A DNA stretch of 64,000 nucleotides from Mytilus californianus (GCF_021869535.1 NW_026262668.1:64014058-64078057), one strand, 5' to 3'. Shown: positions 1 to 13,999, counted from the first letter of the stretch. Notes: generated by a model not told the origin, from the sequence alone. Numbers and translations are program-made.

Positions 1-350
1 TTAGGATAAGCACTCGCAAACATGTGTAACTCCGTCATAACCTTTTGTGTGCCCGTCCAAAAGTCAGGAGACAGTAATTCAGTGGTTGTCGTTGGTTCAT
101 GTCTTTCAAGTGTTGTTTTTGTCGTAAGTATTATTTTTTATAAATTATGCCATTAGTTTTCTTGTTTGAACTGTTTCACATTTTCCATGTCGGGGCATTT
201 ATAGCTGATTATACGGTATGGGGTTTTCTCATTGTTGAAAGCCGAACGGTAACTCATAACTGCTTGTATCTTCTTCATTTGAGCTCTGGTGGATATTTGT
301 CCCATTGGCAAACGCATCCTTAGCTTATTTTCTATTAGTAATGGTGATCC
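1..350 (+). repeat. Dispersed mussel-type repeat, family A (left end cut by window)
   Basis: Contains the series gtcaggaga, ggttcatgtct, tcggggcattt, acggtatggg, cattgttgaa and cccattggca, which recurs elsewhere here. Other copies: plus strand at 26750-27165, 27905-28300, 29878-29935 and 34950-35470; minus strand at 8640-8690, 10665-10795 and 18035-18300. Copy ends are approximate. I recognise the family from mussel sequences but cannot assign a superfamily. Confidence 0.6.
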
Positions 351-930
351 CACCTGTTCAAAAACTGAAAATTATTTTGATTTTAAAATCGAAGTGCACT
401 AGCTTATTGTATGTTGCATATATAATCCTGTATTATAAAATTACACATCAGCATACAACGGATGCCACCAGAGAATAATAATGCGCGAATACCAAAGGTT
501 AAATGAAGGTTTCTTGCGTAAACTCCGATTAATTACCGTGCACAGAGTGTAGTTTGTTTTTAATACTTCTTTGCTTAATTGTTCTTAAAGAGGGGATGGA
601 CATAGGGGTCTATGATTCCCATTTTCCTTCCCCAGCTCCCACTTCCCTCCTCCTCTCCTCCCGATTCTCTCCTCCCTACTCCCACTTTCATCCGATGTAC
701 CCTCGGACGAAAATCGGTCCAAAACAATTCCACAGAATATCCCTATATTTGCTTCCCTTCTTCCCACAGTTCCCTCCCTTAAATGTATTTTCAATGACGT
801 TGGCAATACGTTGTTATAACTTATATTTGACATTGTTTTCCATTTAAGTGTTCCTAAAAATTGTATAATAAACAGTAATGGAAAGAAAATTTCAAATTAA
901 AAGTTAGGTCTATCTAATTGACTTTCAATA
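351..930. other. Unassigned upstream DNA
   Basis: Short open frames at 554-847 (plus) and 585-833 (minus) arise from a CT-rich, low-complexity stretch at about 600-780. They have no domain. Nothing here supports a gene. Confidence 0.5.
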
Positions 931-3900
931 AAACAGTAAAGCCAAACTGTACCTTTATTGCACTCCATTCTTCATAGTCCTTGAAAACATAAAAGATGGC
1001 AAAGAATCAAATAATACAATAAATTTAAATATCTTTTGATCTCTATTTCAACATTATCAAGTAGTGCCTTATGTAATGTAATCATATATTATTCATAAAG
1101 TATACTTTCAAATTGATTCAATCGAGATGCATTTCTGATATGACTTTAAAATCACCGAAATCTTCATCAATACCTTAAAAAAAAAACGAAAAAAAATAAT
1201 ATTGACAAAATGCTACGCATATGATGTTTGTTTCAAAATTATCAAACACTTGCTTATGTCAAATATAACATTTATCATTCATCCTTTGCCAACCCTTCTT
1301 ATTTTCATATGAGTAGGAGTTCCTTCAGACAGTTGTCGAAACATGAAGATCAAAGAAGCCAGATCATTTAACATATTGATGATGTTCTTTCCATTAACAA
1401 CCCAAACTTTTTTGATTGGGATCCATTAATATATTCCCCAGATCTAGAAATTAAAGAAACAACAGACACGGTCATCTCAGTACCAGAATGTATAAAAAAC
1501 GAGACGATTTTTATTTTCAAATTTTCAAATTTCCCAACCTTAGCAGCATTATACCAACTTCACCTGCATATGGGATAAACATTTCCCAACTCATTCGGTA
1601 TTCATGAGGTTGCAGCTGCTACTCAGACATTATAAAACGTCATCAGTGTCTGAGCAGAAAGTTGACGAACCAGGGTTATGTCAAAGAACGTCTCGTCCTT
1701 TTTAAAAAAAAAATGATTGGAAGATACCTAGACCTTGTTGATAAATATTCCGTATCAACTTCACAAATAATACACGATGGTCTTGAAGTATAGATTCTAG
1801 GTACCGTGGTTGTTTATCATCTTAATTACGTGTTATTGTTCTTTTTATTTGTCTTTGTATATTGTTAACCTTTATTATTCAGTCCATTTTTTATTAATAT
1901 CCTTTTGTCGTGACTCGGTATATATACATCCTGCACGGAGTGTTATTGTGCTATGGTCATTTTTGTATTCTTGTCTTTCATTTTCTGCTTATGTGCTTTG
2001 TCTACAGAGTGTCTATATGCCGTTTTGTTTTTCTTTGTTGACACAATTGTTTTTTTTATAGTGCTTAAAATTATAACACAATGTTGACTGCTGTACCCCA
2101 ATTTTTTGACATTTTTACCTCTTATGTCTGTTTGTTTTGGTCACACATTGTTGTCAATATAATGAAATTTTATGCGACTTTCAAACAAGTGATAGGTTTA
2201 GCTAGCTATAAAACCAGGTTTAATCCACAATTTTTTACATAAAGAAATGCCTATACCAAGTCAGGAATATGACAGTTGTTTTCCTTTCGTTTGGAGTGTG
2301 TGAGTTTTTGATTTTGCCGTTTGATAAGCGACTTTCCGTTTTGAATTTTCCTTAGAATTCGGTACTTTTGTTCTTTTACTTTTTCAGTAAAACAGTAAAG
2401 CCAAACTGCACCTTTATTGCACTCCATTCTTTCAGTCCTTGGAAACATGAAGATGGCAAGGAATCAAATAATACAATAAACTTGAATATTTTTAGATCTG
2501 TATTTCAACATTATCAAGTAGTACCTGATGTAATGTAATCATATATTATTCATAAAGTATACTTTATATCAAGTGAGATGCATTTCTGATATGACTTTGA
2601 AATCACTTGAATCTTCATCAATACCTTCAAAAGAAAACGAAAAAAAATAATATTGACAAAATGCTACGCATATGATATTTGTTTCAAAATTATCAAACAC
2701 TTGCTTATGTCAAATATATCATTTATCATTCATCCTTTGCCGACCTCTTCTTGTTTTCATATGAATTGGATTTCCTTCAGACAGTTGTCAAAACATGAAG
2801 ATCAAGGAAGCCAGATCATTTAACATATTGATGATGTTCTTTCCATTAACAATCCAAACTTTTCTGATTGGGTTCCATTAATATATCCTCCAGAACTAGA
2901 AATTAAAGAAACAACAGACGCAGTCATCTCAGAACCAGAATCTATGACAAACGAGACGATTTTAATTTAGAAATTATAAAATTTCCCCCACCTTAGCAGC
3001 AATATACCAACTTCACCTGCATACGGGATATACATTTCCCAACTTATTCGGTATTCATGAGCTTGCAGTTGCTACTCAGACTTTATAAAACGTCACCAGT
3101 GTCTGAGCAGAAAGTTGATGAACCAGGGTTATGTCAAAGAACGAATTGACCTTTTTCTAAAAAAAAGTTCATCGGAAGATACCTAGACCTTGCTGATAAA
3201 TATTCCGTATCAACTTCACAAATAATACATGATGGTCTTGAAGTATAGATTCTAGGTACCGTGGTTGTTTATCATCTTAATTGCGTGTTATATTGTTAAC
3301 CTTTATTGTTCAGTCCATTTTTTTGTAATATCCTTTTGTCGTGGTTCGGTATATATATACCCCACCCAGCGTGTTATTGTGCTATGGTCATTTTGTATTC
3401 TTGTCTTTCATTTTTGCTTATTTGCTTTGTCTACAGAGTGTCTATATGCCATTTTGTTTTTTGTTTTTTTTTTTGTTGTTGACATAGTTGGTTTTTACAT
3501 CGGATGTGACCTTGAGAGGTCATACCGGTGTTATGTTGCCGCAGAAATTTCCCTTGCGCTTTTGACTGATAACCGAACGTATTTCGTATAAATACGCGGA
3601 TATTATCGAGTGCAAAATAACATTCCTTATCGCTTGTTATAAATTCGTTTCTTCAATGAATACTCATGAAAGAACATAAATAAATAATATGAAAATGTTT
3701 TGTCGTGAGAAATATATATATATATATATAAGTAAAGAAATCATTAATAGCTATGCACACGTACCGAAAAACTGTGTTTGCGGATGAATATCTCTTATCG
3801 CTTGTTATTTATTAATTTCATCAATAAATAATCATTAACGGGAGAAATATGAATGCCTACTCAAATCAAACCTATTAGAAAAACGAATTATTACAGAAGA

Positions 3901-4990
3901 GTGTCCACCATGCACTTGCACTGCACTATCATTAGAATAGTAGAATAGAATGACGGCATAAATGGATGAAAATTTGCCGGTAGAGTTATTAAGATGATCT
4001 GCTATATATATATAACTGTTATACAAATATTAATATAATATATAACAACAAACCAGAGTATACTGATAACAAATGATTGTCCCATGATTATATCACTACA
4101 TTATGATAATTATTACGGTAAGGTTGAATTCCCTGTCATTTATTCATCATCCACACAGGAACTTGTCTCAGAAAAAAAAAATATATCAATGAACCTTAAC
4201 CTTACTTTCAGGTTTAGAGATATGATTTTTTTCTGAGCCAAGTGCCTGTGACTATCCGCCAGAACTTGCGGTCATCCGATGGTCAGTACTTCAGTACTTT
4301 GATTTTTAAAGTAATTAAAATTATGACACAATGTTGACTACTGTACCCCAATTTTTTGACATTTTTACCTCTTATATCTATTTGTTTTGTTCACATATTG
4401 TTGTCAATATAATGGAATTTTATGCGAATTTCATACAAGTAAGAGTTTTAGCTTGCTATAAAACCAGGTTTAATCCAACATTTTCTATATACATAAGGAA
4501 ATGCATATACCAAGTCAGGAATACGACAGTTGTTTTCCATTCGTTTGATGTGTTTGAGCCTTTGATTTTTAGGTTTGATAAGAGACTTTCCGTTTTGAAT
4601 ATTCCTTAGAGTTCGGTGCTTTTGTTTTTCTTTTTTAGGTAAACAGTAAAGCCAAACTGCACCTTTATTGCACTCCATTCTTTACAGTCCTTGAAAACAT
4701 AAAAGATGGCAAAGAATCAAATAATACAATAAACTTGAATATCTTTAGATCTCTATTTCAACATTATCAAGTAGTACTTTATGTAATGTAATCATATATT
4801 ATTCATAAAATATACTTTGAATCAATCGAGATGCATTTCTGATATGACTTTGAAATCACTTGAATCTTCAATACCTTCAAAAGAAAATGAAACACTAAAG
4901 TAAAAAAAATTATATTGACAAAATGCTACACATATGATATTTGTTTCAAAACACTATCTCATTTATATATTCATAACATTTACTTTGAAT
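931..4990 (+). repeat. Tandem ~1.46 kb repeat, three copies (family B), second interrupted, third partial
   Basis: The segment starting aaacagtaaagccaaact recurs at about 931, 2390 and 4641. Copy 1 (931-2389) is about 1.46 kb. Copy 2 (2390-4640) is split by an insertion at 3498-4281. Copy 3 stops near 4990. Within each, gttgactNctgtaccccaa and tataaaaccaggtttaatcc occur in the same order. Single dispersed pieces of the unit lie at 21095-21305 (plus) and 38245-38405 (minus). Open frames inside are short and AT-rich and lack known domains. Confidence 0.75.
3498..4281. mobile_element. 784-bp insertion with 9-bp terminal inverted repeats
   Basis: CATCGGATG at 3498-3506 is perfectly inverted as CATCCGATG at 4273-4281. 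The segment sits exactly where copy 2 of the surrounding tandem repeat loses similarity to copy 1. It has no coding capacity and contains a (TA)n tract (about 3714-3730) and two related halves around tcgcttgttat. Likely a non-autonomous DNA transposon. No clear target-site duplication. Confidence 0.5.
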
Positions 4991-5541
4991 CACGTGAGTT
5001 GAATTTCCTATATGACTGTGATGTAAGATGATCTCAAGGGAACAAGATCAGTCACAGTAAGTTAAAGCACATACTTACACATTGCTGCACTTACTAGTAT
5101 GCTGACATTTTTGCTTTGCATTTCCAGGAAGACAACTAAGAATAATTATATTGCTATACCCGGGTAAAATTATAAATACGATATCTTTATTCTACATGGT
5201 TTCATTACATGAATCTGGAACACGCATTTCTCACAAAAATATAAGTTTACCTAAATTCGAACAGAAAGCAGAATCCCCGGCAATATAGCTTCTAACATTC
5301 TGATAAACTAGTAATTCAATTACTTACCTTTCAACCAAACCGTTAACTTGAACTGTTGTACTGTTGTTTCTCTTTTTTTAGTTGTCGATTTTTTTGCCAT
5401 GGCATTGTCAGTTTGTTTTCGACCTATGATTTTGAAAATCCATTTTGGTATCTTTCGCCTCTCTTTTCGAGTATAGGTAACTAGTTAGATGTGCATTACA
5501 GACAGAATGAACACAATAAATAAACTGTTATCACAGAGATA

Positions 5542-6522
5542 TGTCTCGCCTTTTTGTAATTTTGATAATGCAAATGTTGAAATTAAAATAGCAATACTTT
5601 AACATGTAAGTTATGCAAATATTCAAAGTCGATGAACCATGACTGAAGGTACATGTCTAAACAAACTCCATGGAATGAGATGTGCCAATGCTAATACAAC
5701 TGCATACCAAATACCATTGACTTATTATAAGTCGTTCCCTTTAAACAAACCTAAACACAAACATCAACTTGTAAACTATGTAAAAGTTTCAAAGTCAATG
5801 AACCATGATCAAGGATGGGGCTATATAATCTCCATGGAAACAATACTTGCAAATGCCAATACATTTGCATACCAAATATCAATGACTTAACATTAGCAGT
5901 TCATCTTAAACTGATCTAATCACAAACTAATACATGTAAACCAAGCAAAAGTTTCAAAGTCAATAGACCATGACTGAGGGGGCGGGGCCAAATATTCTCC
6001 ATGGAAATGAGATGTGCTAATGCTTATACAACTGAACACCAATTAACATTGGCCTACCACTAATGGTTCCCCTTGAACTGACCTAATCACAAACTAATAC
6101 ATGTTAACATAGCAAAATTTTCAACTTGTTCTATAGACCATGACTAAGGGGGCGGAGCCAAATGATCTCCATGGAAATGAGATATGCCAATGCTTATACA
6201 ACTGCATACCAAATATCATTGACCTACCACTAGTGGTTCCCCATAAATTGACCTAATCACAAACTAATACATGTAAACTATGAAAAGTTTGAAAGTCAAT
6301 AGACCTTGACTGAGGGGGCGGGGCCAAATAATCTCCATGGTAATGAGATGTGCCAATTCTAATACAACTGCATACCAAATATCATTGACCTACCACTAGT
6401 GGTTCACCATGAACTAGACCTAATCACAAACTAATACATTGTTGACGCCGCCGTCGCCGCCGCCGCCGACGCCGGAAACAGCATACCTATGTCTCGCTTT
6501 TTGACTCCGTCAAGGCGAGACA
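5542..6522. mobile_element. ~1 kb TIR element with ~167-bp internal tandem repeats and GCC run
   Basis: Perfect 11-bp inverted ends: TGTCTCGCCTT (5542-5552) and AAGGCGAGACA (6512-6522). Inside are about five tandem units (starts near 5627, 5790, 5956, 6120, 6291), each carrying a version of caaagtcaatagaccatgac and ctccatgg. Next to the right end come a GCC/GCCGAC-rich run (6445-6475) and a hairpin (gtctcgc..gcgagac). No transposase is seen, so it is non-autonomous. Confidence 0.6.
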
Positions 6523-6654
6523 AAAACTATGTCCAGACAAAATAAGTAAAAGGTAGATAATAAACATTGCCATGCACTTGTGTCTAGAATGTCGTACACC
6601 AGGCATTGTGGTCATAAGACTTTTCTCAGTACTTGGAGAACACATACCCAAAGA

Positions 6655-6880
6655 TCCTTACCATGTCAACGAACATTTGTTCCTCCTTATAGAAGTTCAT
6701 CTGGAGACTTTGTTAAAAACGATGCTATAATGTCTGTACTATTTGGAACATCTTTTCTATGCCATTTCTATCGTCAACGACAACTACTGTAAAGTTTCTT
6801 CCAGTGGAAATAATATTTCAGACTATTTCTGCCATTTGGATCTTATATCATAAAGGAACTTCAATCACATGACAGTCAGA
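6655..6880. repeat. Dispersed repeat rich in GGAAC/GTTCC, copy 1
   Basis: Shares about 200 bp with 13995-14215: gtcaacg, attGttcc, agaagttc, ttccagtggaaataatatt, ccatttgga, gaaggaactt. The second copy directly follows the integrase-bearing duplication. Origin unknown. Confidence 0.55.
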
Positions 6881-8640
6881 GCTGCAAAACATGTCTCACG
6901 TCAACTTTGTAAAAATATGTTGCAACCTAACGTGTAGCTTGAGCACAATTACATGGTTTAATGAATGAGGATGTGGATGGGGGTTTACAGAATAGAGAAA
7001 AATGGGCAATAGATATAAAAAATAGAGGGAAATGGACTTAAAAAAATAAAGAATACAGAAATAAAGGACCCCCATCAAGACCCTCATGAATTGGAAATCT
7101 ATTGACGAAATGTATCATATGAATCATGCCATTACTTGAACAGTGGCTACTGGACGAATGATATATATCGTACGGAGCGTATATATAGTCCATCAGCAGT
7201 GGTACCATCGCAGAGGTAGTTATATAACAGCATGATTATTTTCTAGGACATACATATCATGTGTTTCTGAAACACAGCTCACAGCAAAAATATGGATCTT
7301 TTGAGACCGTAAAAAGGCCTTCGATTGTAAACTCCTCGTGCACCGCCATGAACATTGATTGATTGATTGATTGATGTTGTACGCCACTTTCAGCGCTAGT
7401 GTGCTATTTTGTGGCGGTCATTTTATATTGGTGGAGGAAGCCGGAGTGCCCGGAGAGAACCATCAGCCATAAAAAGAATAATATCTTTGTTTCACCTTTC
7501 CGTGACACGAGTTGAAGTTAACCCAAATGGTTTATATTGAACCTGGTAAACAAATTTAACCGTCTTGAAGATGTAGATTGAATTTTAAAAAATAAAATTA
7601 TAAATGAAATGTAACAAATATCTTTTCAAACCATGTGTGAGCTGTATTGTGATATTTAAGGACAGTTAGAAAATGTCTGTTTCAAATAGAAAATAACTTT
7701 CTTACAAGTAAATTAAATACTGCAAGAACTGCAAAAGAATTATGTCAATCAGGATAACTTTTTCTCAATAAAATGAGATCGGAAATCCCTGTCGCTGGAT
7801 CAATATGTAGCTTTCATACATCTTTAACTGATTTGATATTTGTTCAGCATCAGCATTTCTTTGTTGATGTTGTTCATTGTAACCAAAGAGTGAATGCATG
7901 TGAAAACCTGTTTTATGACGTCACTAGTTTTATAACTACATAGGCAAAACAAGTCTACAGAGGGTTGGATTGGAATGATAAGTATAATAACAGTTTTTTT
8001 TTACCAAGTTTATTGATGTGTTAACTTGGCAGTATCGATCTCAAACTAATCAAAGTTCGAATAAGAGGAAAAAAATATATAAAAATCGACCTAAAATAAA
8101 GCCATTATGTAGCTCTTATTTCGTTTATAGATCTGTATGTTTTTTGGTTTTTTTTTGGGGTTTTTTTTTTAAAGTGCACGCACCTACAGAATATGATGGG
8201 GTTTAACATGTCTGCGGGAAAACCCTTCCCTAACCTGGGACAGTGGTGTAACAGCACAAAATAAAAACAAAATAATATAAATCAGTTGAAAAGGACTTGA
8301 CTCATCAGATCGATACAAAGAAAAAAACAACTAACAAAAGACGAAAGACACAAAGTACCTGGCAACGATCTGAGTGTACTCGCAGCTACTGAAAGCTAGT
8401 TCAAAGCCAATAACAAATATTTTTTTTTAAATCATATATCCAAGACAAAATATCAATCCGTACACATCCAACGAATTTAGTGTAAGACATCATAATCAGT
8501 CTAGAAAAACACTACCTTGTGCAATACCAAAATATATAACGACATGATGTAGAACCGTACGCGCTAATAACTGTTTTACAATAAGGCCTGTATTTGGCCT
8601 CATATTATCAGGATATTTCATTTAAGTTCTTCAATATAAA
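6881..8640. other. Upstream DNA with a SINE-tail fragment, otherwise unassigned
   Basis: At 7325-7465, after (GATT)n, is a sequence whose reverse complement matches the 3' part of the tRNA-derived SINE at 63.1 kb (ccggagtgc, ggtggaggaagcc, gccactttcagc). A T-rich tract lies at 8150-8170. No coding signal is seen. Confidence 0.5.
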
Positions 8641-8934
8641 TCATGAGGTGTGGTATGATTGCCAAAGAGACGACTATCCAACTCTGATCTAAGGAGCTGA
8701 TATAATATTATGAATATGGTCTCGCGTTTATAAAATCATTGCTATTAGTTTTACCAATACAAAATGTGACTTGAAGTGACGGTCTCATTAATATTCATTT
8801 AATAAGTATTCATTTTCAGAAATTTTCAGTTACATAATTTCATATATTCGATTTTTCTGCCAGCAGTTTGCATTTAAAATGCATACATTAATTTCAAAAT
8901 TAACACATTATTTTTACTGTGAAATTATTATAGG

Positions 8935-9360
8935 TTGCTACCAGCAATGTCTCTAACGTGTTCGAAAATCATTGGCGGTCAACTATTTTTACATGAGTTG
9001 TCCGCCATATTCTCCATTGAAAGTATGTACGTCCAGTCTTATAAGCGCTCTTACGCGTACAACTCATACCATATTTTTATGAAATTTATATCAGAGATTT
9101 TATATTATTTGTGTCTAGGATAGGTACGAAAATCATTCCAGATCCACTAGTTTTATAGGAAATATGTCCATTGGCAAGTCTATGCGTCCATCTGATCAAC
9201 TACTTTAAAAGAGTTATGTCCCTTGGAATATAATTATATGAAAAATTCGCATATCCATACATTCGAAATGCTATTTAGTGTCGTACATAGTTTTTGAAGA
9301 CAGTTTTGATGCAGTGTCGTAAATTTTACATGTATTTTGTAAAATTTGGAATCGATGGAC
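8935..9360. repeat. Dispersed repeat family G (gagttatgcccttgg type), copy 1
   Basis: Internally repetitive. It has degenerate ~130-bp units containing aaaatcattgNNgNtcaacta and gagttatgtccNttgg. The same units recur at 26225-26650. Not coding. Confidence 0.5.
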
Positions 9361-10950
9361 ATCCTTTACCCCAAACAAGTTGAATTTATATGAAAAAAAT
9401 CTGCTTTACTTTTGATAGAATTTATGTTTTGGTTTGAGGTAAGGAAAACTCTTAGACTTTCTTCGGGGACAAACATTTGATATTCTGGAGTTGGACAGGA
9501 GGGTTTTTTGAGGATTGACTAATCATTTTCATCTGTCGCATCGCATGCTTATTTGCTGACCGTGCAAAATTTTGTTGTCACTTTTAAACACAATCATATC
9601 CTGCATGTTTCAATATGTCTTCGGCAAAGTAATTCATTTTCAGGCCTTACCAGGCCAGGATATTCGTTTTCAAAATCCCCCTCCTCCCCCCTCCCAGAAA
9701 ATCAAATGGTCGTCTCCTTACCGAAAACATAATCTAATTGAGTCGGAGCAAAAAATGAATTAATTAGTCTAAGAAGGAGTGAATTCGTCTATAAATATAG
9801 AAGAGAAGGTCATATTAAAGGCGGCATGAACACCTTCGTCATTTTGACTAACCAACCAGCAGTGCGTATGTTACAGTGAATTTGTTAAATCAGGGATTTA
9901 GTAAAATCCATGAAATAATTAGTGATGTTACACACAGTTTCAACGATTTTGTAAGATTTCACTTATCATATTGCTATCGGTTTGCAAAATCTCGAAATTA
10001 AAGGTTTAAACTTAATATAAGAAATGTGTTTTTCTTAATATAAATGAGACCAATGATTTTGAAATAGAATTGTTTAAACAAACACTATTATATAAAAATA
10101 TTGTACAGTGGTTATTGATAAAAGGCATATGAACTGATATTAAGACTACAATTTATTTATTTTTGTATAAGTTTTGGTGACATCTGCTGTTCACATCTAT
10201 TCTTTCCAGAACATCCACATTTAAAAAGCCTTGCCCCATCATAAATGGAAGACAGTTTAACAACAACAAAATCTGAAATTATCAAAAGATACAGCTGACG
10301 GACTCAACAACTGGGAATCAGCTGGTTCATACTGGTTTCTAGTGAATGACCCTACAAAATGTTATGTTTGATAGCAAGACGATAACCTTTCTCTAACTTT
10401 CCATGGACAATTGCCATTATATTTCTTGGGTCACCCTTCCAACGATCAACAACTTGGATAGGAATAACAACATTACATCCAATGTCTACTTCTTCTAAAA
10501 CTCTATTGGACCTACTAACATTCACTAAGCATACGATGGGCTTGTTTTTTCATTGATTGCGACGCGTTTGCACGTTCTTTTTCAATGGTCGTTTTCGTAT
10601 ATACCACACAGACAGCAAATTACTTTTGACGGAAACTCTTCTGTTATAACCGATGTTCCACATAAATATAAGAACAAAAAGATGTGGTATGATTGCCAAT
10701 GGGACAACTTTCCATCAGAGACAAAATGAAGTAGAAAGTAAGCACGGCCTTCAACAATGAGCAAAACCCATATCGCATAGCAAGCTATAACAGACACCGA
10801 AGCATGTACAGTTTTTTTACAAGTAGAACACGATTAAGTTTGCAGTTGCTTAACATACAACACACATATTCGTTATCAGTTCAGTAGGTTGGGGCTCAGA
10901 AATGTTCCTTGGTTCCCCATCAAATGTGCACGTGTTTTCGCTTTCAATAT
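9361..10950. other. Upstream DNA, mostly unassigned
   Basis: Nothing supported except a minus-strand family A repeat fragment at about 10665-10795. Small open frames show no domain or compositional support. Confidence 0.4.
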
Positions 10951-10952
10951 TT

Positions 10953-12462
10953 AATCTGACAAATGTTTTTACTGTCAATTTTAGTTATAAGCTCACCAGG
11001 GTGTGAGGACGATGTAAGACCAACTTTTGCATCGACCCCAAACATGGCTTATGCCTGTTTATTCTGTTCTCCTCAAATTGTACAAATTTGACATCAACAG
11101 GCTAGTCTTTACAGTGGTTATCACGCATCCATGTGATAACCATATTTTTGACATCAGCATTGGCTCGCTCGAAGCTGTCTTGACTGTTGGGGTGTCGAGG
11201 TTTACTATGAAAAATTTTACATTCCGGTCATAAATTATTTAGCTCACTAATGAAGTTCGCAGTGAATTCTGCACTATTGTCACTCTGAAGACTGTTGAGA
11301 GCACCAAAAGAAGGAAGATATCAAATATTTGCATTGTTACTTCATATGCACGCTTTGGCGTAAGTAGTTGTAAAACTACAAATTTGGTTGAATGGTCCAA
11401 GTATACAATTAAAAACATATAGCATTATACAATTGTATTTCAATGAATGCATGTCTATCAAATCAATCTGAATTGAACTTTTAAATTTGTTTATTATAGA
11501 CTCAATAACAATGACTTTACCAGCAGTTCTACGATTTTTAGTTGGCATTTATCGCAAAGTTCATTGTAAAGCATACTTCCTATTTGTCTCCTTTACCATG
11601 TTGTCACTACCACCATGTCCCATTGAAATGTGAATGTAATGCACTATGTTGTACATGCCTTTAAGACATACATCATATTTGATATCTTCATCTCTTGAAA
11701 ACAATCTTTATTACGATTTTTTTCTTCACATCTCCACATTGAAGAACTTCATACCTTCATCAAACAAATATTTACTTTTAATTTGATTTTGATCTAAAGA
11801 GTGGAGAAAATATAAAAAAAATATTAAAAGTTTTATCACTATGTGATAGCATACATGTATAAGACGGTATGCGAGATAGACCAAATTAAGTGAAGCATGC
11901 AAAAATGGTCAAGGTAGTCTAACGTTGTCTGGTTAGTTACCTATCTCATGCTAGTACAATACAATTTTTTTACACAGATTAACTATTGTCATTTTTTACT
12001 ATTTTTAGTTTGTGGATATAAATGTTTTAATATGCTACATATCAATAATACAACACTTATTTTATTTTTACATATCATTTTTCGTTCTTCAATAAGATAT
12101 TCTCGTCCTGATATGCATGTGATATATGCCACTGGATCACATAACCTAAACCAACCATGTTCGAACTCTTGGCATATGTGTTTTTCTTCTCTGAAGACTG
12201 TATTCACTTTAATGTACTGTCTTTATATTTGATTCTAAAATTTGATATAATTGGTTTTATACTTTTCAGTAATAAATAACAGAAAATGATGGTAAACTGT
12301 TGAGGTTTTTAATGTTAACCAATAATTTATCAATATTACAAAATCATTTATCAATATTGAAAAAAATTTTTTTTTAATATCAAATAGTTAGTCGGATTTA
12401 TTGATCGTGTTATTTACAAATGATTTTTTTTCATATTTAAAATGCTGGGGTTTCGGAAAAGG
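10953..12462 (-). pseudogene. Decayed integrase-bearing repeat, copy A of ~1.5 kb tandem duplication
   Basis: On the minus strand, around 11230-11560, is a broken rve-type integrase core. It has a Cys-rich lead-in region, the ...DLIDM... strand, and further on a ...SDNGAEF-like motif near 11270. It is damaged by frameshifts and stops. The unit is repeated at 12466-13999 with an offset of about 1513-1523 bp. The integrase type resembles Gypsy/Ginger-related and KRBA2/SCAND3-like integrases (family knowledge). No LTR or reverse transcriptase is visible. Confidence 0.6.
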
Positions 12463-12465
12463 TAG

Positions 12466-13999
12466 ATCTGACAAATGTTCTTTACTGTCAATTTTAATTA
12501 TAAGTTCACCAGGGGGTGAGGACGATCATCGTCGATGTTTGCCCAACTTTTGCATCGATCCCAAACATGGCTTATGCCTGTTTATTCTGTTCTCCTCAAT
12601 TGTACAAATTTGACATCAACAGGCTAGTCTTTACAGTTGTTATCTCGCATCCATGTGATAACCATATCCTTGACATCAGCATTGGCTCGCTCAAAGCTGT
12701 CTCGACTCTTGGGGTGTCGAGGTTTACCATGAACAATTTTACATTCCGGTCATAAATTATTTAGCTCACTAATGAAGTTCGCAGTGAATTCGGCACCATT
12801 ATCACTTTGAAGAATGTTGAGAGCACCAAAAGAAGGAAGATATCAAATATTTGCATTGTTACTTCATATGCACGCTTTGGCGTAAGTAGTCGAAAAACTA
12901 CAAATTTGGTTGAATGGTCCAAGTATACAATTAAAGTTAATAGCATTATAAAATTGTATGTGAATGATTGCATGTCTATCAAATCAATCTGAATTGAACT
13001 CTTAAATTTGTTTATTATAGACTCAACGACAATGACTTTACTAGCAGTTCTATGATTTTTGGGTTGGCATTTATCGCAAAGTACATTGCAAAGTTTTAAA
13101 TCTTCTGATAAAACATGTGCAGACTTCCTATTTGTTGTAACTACCACCATGTCCCATTTAAATGTGAATGTTATCCACTAAGTGGTACATGTCTTCAAGA
13201 CATACATAATATTTGATATCTTCATCTGATGAAAACCATCTATTTTACGATTTTTTTTTCACATCTGCACATTGAAGAACTTCATACCTTCATCAAACAA
13301 ATATTCATTTTTAATTTGATTTTGATCTAAAGAGTGGAGAAAATATAAAAAAATATTAAAAGTTGTATCACTATTTGATAGCATACATGTATAAGACGGT
13401 ATGCGAGATAGACCAAACTAAGTGAAGCATGCTCAAGGTGGTCTAACGTTGTCTGGTTAGTTACCTATCTCATGATAGAAATGCTAGTACAATACAAAGT
13501 ATTTTTACACAGATTAACTATTGTCATTTTTACTATTTTTATTTTGTGGATATAAATGTTTTCATATGCTAAATATCAATAATACAACACTTATTTGATT
13601 TTTACATATCATTTTTCGTGTCACAATAAGATGTTCTCGTCCTGATATGCATGTAATATATGCCACTGGTCCACATACCCTAAACCAATCAAGTTCGAAC
13701 TCTTTGCATAATTATGTGTTTTTTCTTCTCTGATGACTGTAATCACTTTAATGTACTGCCTTTATATTTGATTATGCAATTTGATATAATTGGTTTTATA
13801 CTTTTCAGTAATAAATAACAGAAGCAATATAATGAAAATGATGGTAAACCGTTGAGGTTTATAATGTTAACCAATCATTTATCAATATTAAAAAATCATT
13901 TATTAATATTGTAAAAATATTTTTTTAATATCAAATACTCAGTTGGATTTATTGATATTATTTATAAATGACTTTTTCATATTTAAAATGGTGGGGTTT
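12466..13999 (-). pseudogene. Decayed integrase-bearing repeat, copy B
   Basis: The better-preserved copy. A minus-strand reading at 13150-12761 gives a zinc-finger-like C-x-x-C, then ...DLIDMQ..., then a stretch ending ...RAYEV..QIFDIF. After a frameshift, ILQSDNGAEF is at about 12790-12830, followed by HGKPRHPKS and FERANADVKD, interrupted by stops. These are hallmarks of a DDE integrase core between its second D and E. The domain is inactive by inspection. Flanking AT-rich DNA (taaccaatNatttatcaat) is shared with copy A. Confidence 0.68.

Noticed and set aside
12761-13150. Intact integrase gene
   Set aside because: The frame breaks before the DNG motif, stops interrupt the rest, and the duplicate copy is also broken.
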